This document shows, piece by piece, positions 24,854 to 36,284 of a DNA stretch of 64,000 nt. The translations under genes and the position numbers were made by a program. This DNA is from Siphlonurus alternatus. Its lineage: Eukaryota > Arthropoda > Insecta > Ephemeroptera > Siphlonuridae. The stretch lies in the NCBI GenBank assembly GCA_949825025.1, contig OX463781.1, forward strand, positions 43,207,469 to 43,271,468, in the 5' to 3' direction. The notes under the pieces are model-generated. The model had not been told where the DNA came from. It saw only the letters and a list, made by a program, of their open reading frames with translations, and searched no databases. Each line of letters opens with the position of its first letter. Positions within the stretch are counted from its first letter, which is position 1.

Positions 24854-25504
24854 GCAGCAAGTGGTCTCTACGGCACGTCACAGACTAGAGTCTTTGTCTT
24901 AGAATCACACGTTATCTGCTCCACCTCAAGCCTACTTGTCTTCATGTTTCACTGCCGACTTTGGCTGATGACTTTTTGTGTCTGAGTGGATGAACTTTAA
25001 GAGAGCACAAACGTTTTTGCCTGCTTGTGTGATGCTCGACTTTCGAGGTGAACAATGGGGGAAGGGGAGGGGGGCATCATCTTCGAGTAGAAGCTATAGC
25101 ATTCGTGATTACTGCCTGAGGAGAGAAAAAAAGTTGAAAAGAAAAACTTATTCCAATCTTATTCGAAAAATTCCTCATAGCTTTCCTTTCTTTTATGTAT
25201 TTTATATATTTCTTTTTTTCTTTCTCTCGAGAGATAAACATCTGTGATCAGAAAAGAGTTAGGAAAAATATTATTTTCTGCATTTTGATGATCATAACTT
25301 TCTATGAAGAAGAAAGTTTTTACTGAAACTGTTTTGATAATATTTATACATAGATTATGAAGAAAAATAAATTGTATCTCAATGTTTGGATACAGAAGTA
25401 TTTTATTAAGAAAGTAGGTCATATGCCGTTTCTTCGATTTGTTTCACTTTTGGGTCACGAAAATTAAAAACTGCTTCTGATGCACAATATGGTTTTAGCT
25501 TAAA

Positions 25505-25700
25505 ATTAATGGAGGCTTTAATTCAGCTAAATGAACTAGTCAACATAAAAAATTAATAACTATCAAATTTTTATACCTGATATTTTAGCTACTGGTAGGA
25601 GATACAGAGTATAAAATATGTTTCATAATCTTCATGTAAGGGAATTTTTTTAACATTGGGCATGTTACCTTTTCCTAAATCCAAAAAATTCTGAAAAGTA
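25505..25700 (-). mobile_element. Single arm related to foldback element O
   Basis: The order GGAGGCTTTAATTCAGCT, GTAGGAGATACAGAG, TTTCATAATCTTCATG, CATTGGGCATGTTACC matches one arm of 4695-5038 in reverse complement. Confidence 0.4.
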
Positions 25701-27240
25701 CATACCTATAAATATAATTTTTCCAATGATTATTAGGGAATGCATACGAAAATAGAAAAGAAGTGGTGACAAATTTAAAATATTGCTGAAAATATATAAA
25801 AACTACAGTAGATTTAAATATATAATTATATAAATTTTAATAGATTTAAAACTTCACAATCGAATAAAAATATAACTTAATTTATTATATGATAATGTAT
25901 TTTATTTAAAAAATTAATATGTTTCTATTTTTAAAAAAATGCTAACTTGTTTTTAATGTTTACAAGATAATATATAAGCTTTGGTCCATCTGGCTTGATC
26001 TTTTGAGATGAAACTAAACTACCATATAAGATGCATGCTCGGCTATTTTATATATATTTTTTTTGTAGCTAAGCACACATACATTGCATACATAGGCATA
26101 GTCAGATTCCCCTTTCCTCCTTACTATTCTTAGATCCCCAGACTTTGGTACTTTGTGTCTCCGTGTCTCGACGTTTCTCTCTCTCTCTCTCTCTCTTTGA
26201 TGTAGAATAAAAGCAGGAGAAGGCAGGAAGGGCAAATGCTTCTACTACTGCTTTTCGATGCTATTATTTACATTTCATTGAAGTCAAGTCGAATATAAAA
26301 AATATACTTCTTGACTTCGTCGTATTTTTTTTTTCTTCTTTCTCCCTTCAACTTAAATCGTATATGTTATGTATCTTTATTTTAATGGAGTTGTAGTTCT
26401 GTTTTATATTTAATATATATCTTTGTCTATTTATATTTCCCTTCATTCAAAGTCATCAAGGCAAATATACAACATTTTTATCAAATATTTTACTTAATAT
26501 AAAACATGATGAATCTTTTTATATAGTTTTTTTATTGCGAGAATGCATTAGAATATTAATTAAATATCATGGTTAAGTTTAAGTTTTAAATCATAATTAT
26601 TATAGTTTCTGTAGCAATTTCTAAATAAATAATAATTTATTCACCTATATATAAATATTATATTATGAATTTTATTGTGACAAGAAAAAAGTTTGATAAG
26701 CAAATAACAATGATAAATATATATCTTATTGACATTATTGTCATAAATATATTTTAATTGGTAAATGCAATTGGAGCGATTCACGAAAGAGTTATCTGAT
26801 TTTTCACTAGAAGTTTGTGTCATTAAAATATGAATAATTTTCTTCATGAATCTCATCAATATATTATTTTGATGAAGCAGTCAAAATTTATTGGAAATTA
26901 AATTGAAAAAAGTCTCTTTGTAATGAAAGAATGCTTTTTGTCATATATAGGCCTTAAAATCTTAAACACAAAATTTTAAAATTTAAAAAGAAACTATGGA
27001 GCACAATTTAAAGTACATTTTATTTTTAAAACTTGTTTACTATTTAATTTAACATATTTAACTTTATAAAAAAGTTACACTAACTTTTAAATGTACATCT
27101 TTAGGCAAACGAAATGTTACTTGTGTTGTGCTCCGATTCTGAACATTGACTCAAAATCGATAGAACAAAAAAATGTAGTTAAACAACATGCCCTAAAAAT
27201 AGAAACAGCAAAATATTTTTTTACATTGAACGTAAGTAGA
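25701..27240. other. AT-rich with a short (CT)n
   Basis: A (CT)n run at 26174-26197. Otherwise nothing recognised. Confidence 0.45.
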
Positions 27241-27597
27241 GTTCACGCTGCAAAATCTACACTTTAAGACTCCACAAACGTTACCCCTGTTTGCTCTGTG
27301 TTTGGGGGCACCGACAACTAGTCTATGAAGGCGTGGTGAACTTAAATGTGTTTGGTATATCTAGGCTTGGTGCTCCTCTTACCTCTCTTTAGTCAGCAAA
27401 TATGCATCTCTTTTTTGTCTTAGAACTATAATATACAGCTTCAGTAAATAAAGCAGGAGTAAAGTTCATGCTGTCCCGAGGTGTACACATGGAATATAAT
27501 CAATTTTATGACCATGCATGGTACAAAAAACAACAAACAATCATGTTTACAAATAGAAAGAGTAGGTAAAATGTGAATATAGTGGTATAGAAACAAC

Positions 27598-27681
27598 ATG
27601 GCGACGAGCGCACTCAAGTGTTACCTGAGGCAATATTTTGCCACTCTAAACAGGAATCCAATTACTAAAAGAGCTCCTTAA
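27598..27681 (+). CDS. Speculative 27-codon ORF in a GC-richer patch
   Basis: AACAACATGGCG gives a good start context in a local GC/CpG-richer patch (27240-27740). The frame reads MATSALKCYLRQYFATLNRN and ends a few codons later after PITKRAP. The layout YL...L..NP..TK.A resembles the N-terminus of Mpv17/PXMP2 family membrane proteins, which have a short basic leader before their first helix. There is no splice donor before the stop and nothing downstream continues the family, so at most this is a broken or retroposed first-exon fragment. It may well be chance. Confidence 0.2.
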   Translation: MATSALKCYLRQYFATLNRNPITKRAP

Positions 27682-28627
27682 TTTCAATGTGCCCTTTAAA
27701 CGAAAAGACCTCGCCCGAGTATTTTCGTCGTCGTTTTTCTTCCACATTTTCTTCTCTTTAAGAAAAGCCCTGACTTATAAATGACTCTTTCACTGTAAAA
27801 TACAACTTGTTTTTTTGTGCATGGTTTTAAAATTTATAAAATTATATGTTTTACCAACAGTTGGAGTTCTAAAAATATAAATGTATTATTTTTTAAAATT
27901 GTGTATCTACTTTTTTTAATTTAAAAAATAAAATGAGAGAATTTGATATGTTCTTGAGATGGTATCATTAATAATTAATTAAAGCATTTTAATTTTAACA
28001 TTTTCTTTTTATATTACATTATAAATTCATTATAAATTAAAGCATAAATTAAAAAAAATATATACTAACTTAATAATATTGGAGAAAAAAAAACATGTAT
28101 TGTCGAATTTCATGTAAAACAAGTACACGTTGCAAAAAAGCACAATTTTTTGCACCCAAATAACCATTATTACACACTCTTTGTTCTTTAAGAAAATTAT
28201 TGAAGCTCAATGATTGGTCATACTTCTTTAAAAGTTTTTATCATAAAATTTAACATTAGAGATTTATTGATTCTGTTTAACACTCCATATGGAATGAGGC
28301 CAACGACAATTCCATTTTGTGTTTTTGCGACCTCATAATTCATATATGGTGGCCCGGAAATGCTCGAGACATGTTGTATTCAAGAGGGTGGCAAACTCCG
28401 ACTTGAAAATATGGGGCAGACTGTGGTAAAGTGATAGTTCCTTAGAAGGTAAAAAAATACTTTCAATTTATGTCAAAATCTTGGAGATTTGCCCAAATAA
28501 AAATTCGTGTTAAATAAATGTGTAGTAAAAATATTTTAAAAAGGTAAGTTTTCTTTTCTTTTTCTTTACAAAACCAACAAATTTATGAAGAAAGTATTTT
28601 ATGCATATTATTTTGAAATTTTATTGC

Positions 28628-28630
<3 letters not shown>

Positions 28631-28695
<65 letters not shown>
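28631..28695. repeat. (TA)n microsatellite
   Basis: About 32 TA units. Confidence 0.95.
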
Positions 28696-28700
<5 letters not shown>

Positions 28701-29409
28701 GAATGTACGCATTTTGTGTATGGACTTTCGTCTTTTGCATTCACCAATTGTGGGTTTTGTATATATTTATTTATTTATTAATATTTTCCTTATACTTTTT
28801 ATTTTTAAACCAAATAAACAATTATTGTTATATATATACATATATATTTAAATTGCATGCATTGTAGCTTTTGATCAATTTAGAAACGGTCATATTTATC
28901 AGGGATACCGGGAGTCTTACTGAAAATGGAAGACATTTAGAAACTGGAAAATCATGACTCGATAATTATGTATTTTTTTTTATTATTTGTAAAAAATTAT
29001 TAAATAAGAGAATATAGTATTTTTATAAAAAAAAAAAAAAAAAGACAATAATTTGTCATTCAAAATGTAAACGTACTGCGGTATTGAAAGTAAAATAATG
29101 AAAATAGTGAATCCCAGGCAAGCTATTCAAAATAATTTCTTATAAAATGTTGTAACTATTTTGAGTCTCAAAATTTTCCATCATATGGAAAATAATAAAA
29201 ATTCTTTTGAGGCTACTTTTTATCTAGCATATGAGCATCGTTGCTTTAATATGAAAATTCTATTGTTATACATGTAAAAATGATAGTATTTTATTAAGAA
29301 ACATATTATATTTGTTTTACATTATATATTTTCTTGTAGAGAATGAGAATATATTTTCTCATATATTTTATCTTCTCTTTTTTTTTATACATATTAAATT
29401 GAGAAAAAA

Positions 29410-29555
29410 TCATGGAGGTCTAAGTCAGCTGATTTTGCGATGTTCGAAAAATCCTAACTAAAATCTCTTTAAATAAACAACAACAAGAAATGACTGCTTT
29501 ATGGAAAAATAGTTAAAATTAAGAAGACCCTTAAATGGGGATGTGTTTTCCAGTT
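29410..29555 (-). mobile_element. Family O fragment
   Basis: GAGGTCTAAGTCAGCTGATT followed by TTGCGATGTTCG, then a block resembling 16900-16960 (AAGAAGACCCTTAAATGGGG). Confidence 0.45.
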
Positions 29556-29723
29556 AATAAATTTAATAATTTCTGCGAAAAAATTAAAACATTCTAACCT
29601 GATGGTTTTTGGAGAAAATGTTCCCCCCATTTTTACTGAGATACTGAGTACTATTACCTATGATGACATGTATACCTAACATGTAAATTCCAGGCAATAA
29701 AAATTATACGTGAACTTCATTAC

Positions 29724-29862
29724 AGAGGTTTTCCACGGTTCCCTCAGTCTCACCTCAGCAAATGCTGGGACGTTAAACAGACCGTGCATTCTTTCCCTCC
29801 CTTATTCTTACCCATTAACCCTCTTCGAGCTCCAAGCTCATAGAGTATCCTTGTGAAAAAAA
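29724..29862 (+). mobile_element. SINE 3' segment, fragment
   Basis: AGAGGTTTTCCACGGTTCCC, CTCACCTCAGCAAATGCTGG, AAACAGACCGTGC, then CTCTTCGAGCTCCAAGCTCA and a short A-run. This is a better preserved version of the segment at 14350. The final GCTC...AAGCTCATGGAGG block also occurs at about 45272-45298. Confidence 0.65.
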
Positions 29863-32089
29863 AAAGCATATATTACATTTAAATCATTTAAATATATTCT
29901 GTTAGTTTATAAAGAATACGAATACACCAGTCATATTTTTGTGTTTTTAAATTATTATATTTGTAAAAAAAGTAAATTTTTTTTTCAATGATTTATAGTC
30001 CTTAGAGCATACGACTGGTATAATAAAGGAGGGAAGGTATTAGGATGTTATCCTGTAAGCAGCCAATATAACAATCTCGTGCGTCTGTTCTAATTAACTA
30101 ATTAATTAATTTATTTATTCACTTACGGCAAGAAAGGTGATATATTTATAAATGCACACTTTTTGCTTCAATATCGTATGTTACATGATACGGCACAAAA
30201 AGCAGCAACTAGACAATGCTAAGTTTGTATAATAATCTAACAACACAGCTTTCTGTCTGGTAGACATGTTAAATTATGCCGTTTCAATTTAAAAGTCTTT
30301 TTATCAAACTTTCATACAGTTGGTAAAATGCATTTTTTATGAAGTTGTATGAAAAATATATGTCCACCATAATCTTCTACAACTTCCTGCACATTATACG
30401 GCTCCTTATCTCATTGTTTTACTGTTAACAATAAACCTTCTAGACATGATCATTTAAATTGGTTGAAACTTGGGAAAGTTATTTATTTGATTATGACAAT
30501 ACAATATAATCATAAATGAACTTTCTCAACTTTCTTACATGAAACAATTTAAATATTAATTACACGGAAAGGATAGGACTGTAAATTATTATTTCAAAAT
30601 TATTAACACTAAAATGAGTATTTTTGATATTAGGTGCTTGCGTGTGATGTCAGTGTGACCTTGGATAGGGAGTTTCAACACTTGTCCGCCAGTCGTCGAT
30701 GGTAGCATGGTGGAGCTCCGCAATGTATAAGCATAGGACAAAATATTAAAAAAAATATTTGAAAATATATAAAGAAAAGATTAAAAATTCTGAGGTAAGC
30801 AAGAGTTTGTAAATTTTATTTTAAACATTTTGTTCGCCTCACATTTTTTATTTTCATTTTAAATAATTTATAATGCATTTTTTAATCTTTTGCCTGCATG
30901 CAGAGTTCTCTATCGCTTCCACCAGAATGACGGGCTGCGCGCGCATGGTTTCACTCAGCCCCTGTAAAGTAGGCTGATTGCGTTGCTTATGCAACCGCCT
31001 TATTGAGTATGTACGCTGCCTTAGTATATAGCCCTTGCATTACAAGCAACACACGCTTTAACGAAGGGGTAGGTGGGGGGAGGGAGGGGGGCAAAATGAC
31101 CCCCCATTCACATTTAAAAAGAGAAGTTAAAGTTTTTTCTCAATATATTTTTTGTTGTTGTTGCGGAAATACATTAATACTGGGTGGCTAAACTAAGGAT
31201 TACAACCTTTTTTTTTCAGAAATTTTCAAGCAGTATTTTACACTTCTTCCTACTTTGTGATTCGTCTTTCCCCCTCCCCCCCCCCCTTCAGTAATGTTAG
31301 GGTTAATTAAGAAATACAATGAAAGGAATTAACTAAAATATTTAAAAACGTAAAAAAGTAAATAAAATAAAATATAGTATCATTAGAAACTCAAAGAAAA
31401 AATATACAATAATAAATATTTAAAACTATGGATACTTCAAAAAGAATTAATTTAACATCTTTAATTGGTGAGATAAATATGCAAATATAGAACCCGTTTA
31501 TATGTGTAAAGAATTTAAAGGCAAGAGTATAATATATTCTCTTCTCAGATGCAATACAGTATAAAATATATTTAACAAAAGAATACTGTAAATAATCTAA
31601 TATTTTTTTTCTTCATGTTTTATATTAGCATATTCACGTAATTTGTAAAAGAGAATTGTTAGTAATATTCTACTTATAAGTTTAACTTTAGCGTCATTGT
31701 CATATTGATTAGTGAGAATGGTAATAATATACCCTCATGAATTTCAGAGCAATGCGATAAATTTAGCCTATAAATAAACATGCGTGAGGTACGCGGGTAA
31801 TTTAGCAACTTTTGGTTCGTATATATACATTGTAACTTATAAATTTACATAGTCTCTGGCGTCAGGATACGGGGTTGGGTTTTCCAACGTTGAATTTATG
31901 CTAAAATTTTCCAGGAGATTTAAATATAAGCACTTATAACGTTTGTTTATTTTTAGAATAAAAAATTTCTGATTGTATTAGTTCTCATACAAATTGATAT
32001 CTAAACACAAAAATTAAAGAACTTGAATATTTATGACATATTTTTTAAAAAGATAATCACTGGAATTTGGATGGAATAATGGAGTATCA
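29863..32089. other. Spacer with a foldback and G/C-run patches
   Basis: A loose inverted repeat spans about 30451-30551. Bases 30635-30730 and 30890-31190 are GC-richer; the second includes a G-run cluster at about 31066-31091 and a C-run at about 31270-31288. A GAG|GTAAGC donor-like motif lies at about 30793. No gene could be assembled. Confidence 0.35.
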
Positions 32090-32345
32090 ATTTTAACAAT
32101 TTTTTAATGGAGAAGTAGATAGAGGGTACAAAATTATGCCAATCTGATTTTTTTTTCAGATTTTTTTTAAGTCCAGGAACTATATTTTAAAAAAATTATT
32201 GAAAGTACAGAGAGAGTAATCCTTTTGACGTGGGTTCAAACCCGACCTCGGCAAAACTTTTTAGCAATAATTCCCGGCTTCTGAAATATCTGGAAAAATA
32301 TCATTGACATAACTTTGTATGATCCTCTATTGAATTTTGCTACAC
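32090..32345. mobile_element. MITE family E, copy 3 (E-b subtype)
   Basis: TAGAGGGTACAAAATTATGC at the left end and a degraded GATCCTCTATT at the right. The core holds GTGGGTTCAAACCCGACCTC at about 32230, a perfect tRNA T-arm-like B-box context. It lies immediately upstream of the LINE fragment. Confidence 0.65.
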
Positions 32346-32590
32346 AATTTATTGGGGTTGATACTCTATTTCTGTATTGAACATCCTATTGAACATTCAA
32401 TTCTACCTTTGCCATGTATTTTTATCAGTGAGTGTGTTTGTTATGTAAAAAAAAATATGTGTCAGTTTAGAAAACATGAAATTAATCATATCTACAATAC
32501 AAGGAATGTTGATAAAGTGATAACGCCTATTTAAGTGCAGAATGGACATGTATAAACATGGTCCATTTCTGAAGTGTCTTAGTCTTAATA
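32346..32590 (+). pseudogene. LINE reverse-transcriptase ORF, C-terminal region, 5' part
   Basis: The frame reads LPLPCIFISECVCYVKKN and then INHIYNTRN, the conserved spacing found after the reverse-transcriptase domain of many insect LINEs. An internal TAA follows at about 32531. Reading on in the next frame gives YKHGPFLKCLSLN up to 32590. The continuation NKLPSDIK is found 6.96 kb away at 39556, on the other side of the DNA transposon. The LINE was therefore present before the transposon inserted. It is 5'-truncated and dead. Confidence 0.75.
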
Positions 32591-33050
32591 TAGCCCAGTA
32601 ATATTATGGAAAATTCCTATGCTGACCCGGAAAAATGTAGGGGAAAGCTGAATTTTTCAGGAGTTATCAGTAATGCTGTTTCAAACATATTTTGAGTTGT
32701 ACCACCTTGTACCCCCTGTGCTAGCGCCGCCATTTAAAAAAGATGGCGTCCAAATAGTCCTTTTTAAAAAAATTAATTTCTCGGAAACTACTTGTGGTAA
32801 GTAAAAAAAAAATACACAGTTTTATAGCTAAAAATATGTTCTGAGCTAGAAAATAACAAATAACTGGATTGTCGGATATTTAAGTAGTATAATTTGCATA
32901 TTTACAAAAAATTTACATTTACATATTTACAAATCATGGAAAATAATATTGAAAAAAATTATTAAAAAAAATTGCTCCTAACAAAAAATAACTGTATTAT
33001 TAGCTATACAAAAGTGTAAGAACTATTTTTTTACAGCAAAAATTACGGGA
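32591..33050 (+). repeat. Left terminal inverted repeat of the AcademX-like element
   Basis: It matches the reverse complement of 39092-39553 with few differences, including GGGGAAAGCTGAATTTTTCA, GTACCACCTTGTACCCCCTG and AGCGCCGCC. Confidence 0.9.
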
Positions 33051-33359
33051 GTTACAGATTTTAAGGTTTGCGAATATATATTATCAACTCTTCTCGCGAT
33101 CGCGTATCTACTCGCCGCGCTCACTACCACGGTCACTCCTCGCTACCGTTCTTGCTTGTTTGTCTCCTAATTACTATTGCGACTCATTCTTACGTGGTAA
33201 ACAGGTGTATGTGAATCATATTTTAGTATGGGTTGTTTACATCTTGGCCAGCGTGATTACTAGACATTCCTAGCCAGTCTTCTTTGAGCTATGACATTGT
33301 TCACATCGCGCGGTGACTCGCATGGATTTATTTAATACGCGTACTACTGTGATGTTAAA

Positions 33360-33740
33360 ATGAGTGATAACGAGTGACCTGTTTGTGTTATTTGTACGGC
33401 AACTCTCTATAAATCAGGCCAGCAAACCAGACAAGTTAAAAGTGCAGGACTTAAAACTCTTTGTGAAGCAAGTGCAGTAAGAAATGACAATTTATTTAAT
33501 AGTGAGACTCATATATAGAATCTGTTGTACTTCATTTAAATTGCTACGTAAAATACTAAAAATACAGTAGAAAAAGGGATGTTAATAAATTAAAAACTAC
33601 TGGAAATGAAAACACCGATACAAATATTGCATCAACGCAACCATCACTTCGTTCGTCAAGCAACACTTTCGATTTCAAACTACATTGCTTACTTTGTGGT
33701 GAACCAGCATGTGCAGTTACGGAGTAAAAAAGAAATCTTT
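33360..33740 (+). pseudogene. Transposase N-terminal remnant with Cys motifs
   Basis: From the ATG at 33360 the frame gives MSDNE, a TGA at 33375, then PVCVICTATLYKSGQQTRQ and onward to NLFN near 33500. After a frameshift and stops it continues as ESVVLHLNCYVKY and later FDFKLHCLLCGEPACAV near 33670-33720. The pairs CVIC and CLLC with spaced cysteines look like a split multi-cysteine finger. The order (finger, linker, nuclease-like domain, C-terminal cysteine cluster) fits the ORF that follows. It holds at least three lesions and cannot give an intact protein. No repair is proposed here. Confidence 0.6.
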
Positions 33741-33766
33741 ACTAATATTACTCACACGTGTAGATA

Positions 33767-34579
33767 TTGACTCCATGCAACATCGTCATTCGTTCACCAG
33801 GCCAGGGTAAAAATGTTGATAAAATTTTCAACGTTTCTACACTGAAAAAAAAATTAGGTGTTGCTGCTAATGGCTTGCTGTTCATACATTTACATGCTAT
33901 CAGTGGTTGCGATTCAACATCAGCTCCCTACCGAAGGGGGAAGAAACAAGCCCTTAATCTTCTTTTAAAGAACAAAACTGTTCAAAACATCGCTCTGAGT
34001 TTTTGTGAAACTGAAGCTGATCGTACAAGTATTATAGAAGGAGGAGAAAAGTTCATGATACTTTACTATAATTCAAATGCAAACTCACTGAACACAGCAA
34101 GATATTTTTCGTACTTCGAAATGACATGTAATCACAAAATCAGTGCAGACTTTGAGCTTGCATCCTTACCTCCGACAAGTGCAGCAGCTATGCATCATTC
34201 TCTTAGAGTTTACCATCAAGTGCAGCAGTGGCTAGGGGTGGACTTGCCTCCGACTGAATGGGGCTGGCAAATGAAGAACAATGTGCTGGTCCCGGTTGCA
34301 ACCTTGGAACCACCGGTTCCCGACAACATACTCTATCAAGTGCATTGCAACTGTGTGACAGACTGCAGCAGCGGACGTTGTTCTTGCAAGAAAAGTGGAC
34401 TTCATTGCAGCCCCATGTGCGGCCAATGTCACGGCATTGATTGTGCCAACAATCAGACAGGGGATCACTTTGGTGAGGAGGAGGAAGAGAACGAGGACCG
34501 TAAAACTGCACGGCGAGACCGCATCATGAGTCCTACAGGGGTCTGCAGGTCGGAGGTCGCGGAGCACCAGTGCCAGTGA
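33767..34579 (+). CDS. Transposase C-terminal ORF, nuclease-like GCD motif plus CXC-type cysteine cluster
   Basis: The longest non-repetitive frame in the window, 270 codons. Its nominal TTG start follows a stop at 33761, so it is the 3' part of the broken gene beginning at 33360. Residues 43-52 read HAISGCDSTS, the signature seen in arthropod transposon proteins with an XPG/FEN-like acidic site. Residues 134-157 hold LPPTSAAAMHHSLRVYHQVQ, a typical family block, and 161-168 PPTEWGWQ. Residues 194-226 form a tesmin/TSO1-like cluster (CNC, CSSGRCSCKKSGLHC, CGQC, C), probably DNA-binding. An acidic stretch follows at 237-242. It sits between the long terminal repeats and should be the element's own enzyme. 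The missing upstream catalytic part means it is inactive. Confidence 0.7.
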   Translation: MTPCNIVIRSPGQGKNVDKIFNVSTLKKKLGVAANGLLFIHLHAISGCDSTSAPYRRGKKQALNLLLKNKTVQNIALSFCETEADRTSIIEGGEKFMILYYNSNANSLNTARYFSYFEMTCNHKISADFELASLPPTSAAAMHHSLRVYHQVQQWLGVDLPPTEWGWQMKNNVLVPVATLEPPVPDNILYQVHCNCVTDCSSGRCSCKKSGLHCSPMCGQCHGIDCANNQTGDHFGEEEEENEDRKTARRDRIMSPTGVCRSEVAEHQCQ

Positions 34580-34754
34580 CGCCACATGCCGGAAGCGTCG
34601 CAAAATTTCAGAATGAGCACGGCAACTACAGGTATAAGCAAAGCTTCATTTTTTACCCGGCCAGGTTCAGGATAATACATAATTTTGTTTAATATTAAAT
34701 AGAACATTAAATATTAATGACACCTGTTTCAATCTTTATAAGAAAAAAAACATA

Positions 34755-34758
<4 letters not shown>

Positions 34759-34788
<30 letters not shown>
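34759..34788. repeat. (TA)n microsatellite
   Basis: About 15 TA units within the transposon. 34580-35130 is otherwise AT-rich and featureless. Confidence 0.9.
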
Positions 34789-34792
<4 letters not shown>

Positions 34793-35370
34793 CTACATGA
34801 AACAAAATTATTGTATTTAATAAATTTAAATAAGAAAAATTTCAGTAAAAATTTAAGTTTGAACAATGTGAATAAGATTGTGAAATGTTGTGTATCTCTC
34901 TCTCTCTTAAATCATTACGAAAAATATCAATATTTGATTGAATTTATTAGTCGAAGAAACAAATTTACTAACTATTATATATTGATTCAATGTGGCATTA
35001 TACAAGTTAATTGATACACAAGAATATTAGTTAGGAGTACTGTATATTAATTATATATAAAAAAATTTAGCCTAATTTGACTTCTGTTCAATCCAACAGA
35101 ATTTTGGAGTATGATGTGGTGGTAATGCAATGGCGTAGCCAGGATTCGTCCAAGGGGGGGGGGGGGGTTCTCAAGATAAAGATTGAGAACAGCCCACTGG
35201 GGGGTTGGGGGTGTGGCCCCCCAATAGCCCGCCACAGGTGCGATTTTTTTAAGGACACGCCCCTTTTTTTAGGGTAAAATTATGAAAAAATTCTATTGTA
35301 GAGAATGTATGGCCCGATGCAATTTTTTTAAAAAAAATTATTTTTTGCATTTCATTTTTTTCATTCCTTT

Positions 35371-36231
35371 TAAAGGGGGTGTGACTTTTCAAAATTAAAA
35401 ATTCACCAAAAAATCTTCTTTCCAAAAATGTAAATTTCACTTTCCTCCGACTCCCCGTTCCTTCCATACCGCCCGGTCAAAAGTCTACTATGACGTCACA
35501 TTACTTAAGGTCGCGCGCAAGAAAGCAAGCAAGCAAGTGGCGGTGAGCGCTAAAATCCACGTTTTCGCGTCTTTAAGCCCGCCTAGCAGCCGACAGCAAA
35601 GAGATAAAAATTATCCGCCACGGGATGATTTTATCTAAAGAACATTCTGCGTTTGTATCCGCTTTCGGCATTTCTTCATTTTAATTAGGAAATTAAATAT
35701 CACGATGCAAACTCAAATTTTTTACAGATTTCTTTTGTCAACTGACTTCAAACACATAAAATATTTTATCAAGCATCTAATAACTTTATTATAGACACAC
35801 GTATTGGATTGACATATTATATATGTACAGTACATACGACTTATATTATGTATATGGTATTTCAACAGTATTTTAATTACCTATGATTTTAGCCGCAGCC
35901 TTACATTATATAAATTTATATATAATTATAAAATCACGGCAAACACGCAACTAAAACTGTTATCTTTTTGTGAATTATCGCTATTTAATAACTTTCTTCG
36001 ACGTTTGCATTTAAGTTATATAAATATGCAGCATATAGTGATTATTCGATATTTCCATTATTAATTATTAATACAATATACTTTGAATTATTATATTTTT
36101 TATAATAATCACGAAATAATTGTTAATAATTATAATTAATCTTCAACTTAATTAGAGGCTGCCGCATGCATAATTTATCACATGGCACCAGTTCTGCTTT
36201 TAATTCTTGTTGTTAATATTCAGTGTCATTG

Positions 36232-36284
<53 letters not shown>

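Noticed and set aside
28585..28851. IYIYIY ORFs over TA repeats
   Set aside because: Microsatellite translation. The same holds at 36182-36430, 47419-47743 and 56903-57100, and for the LFIY repeats at 61756-61968.
34203..34707. Minus-strand ORFs opposite the transposase
   Set aside because: Shadows of the real + strand frame, which has the conserved motifs.
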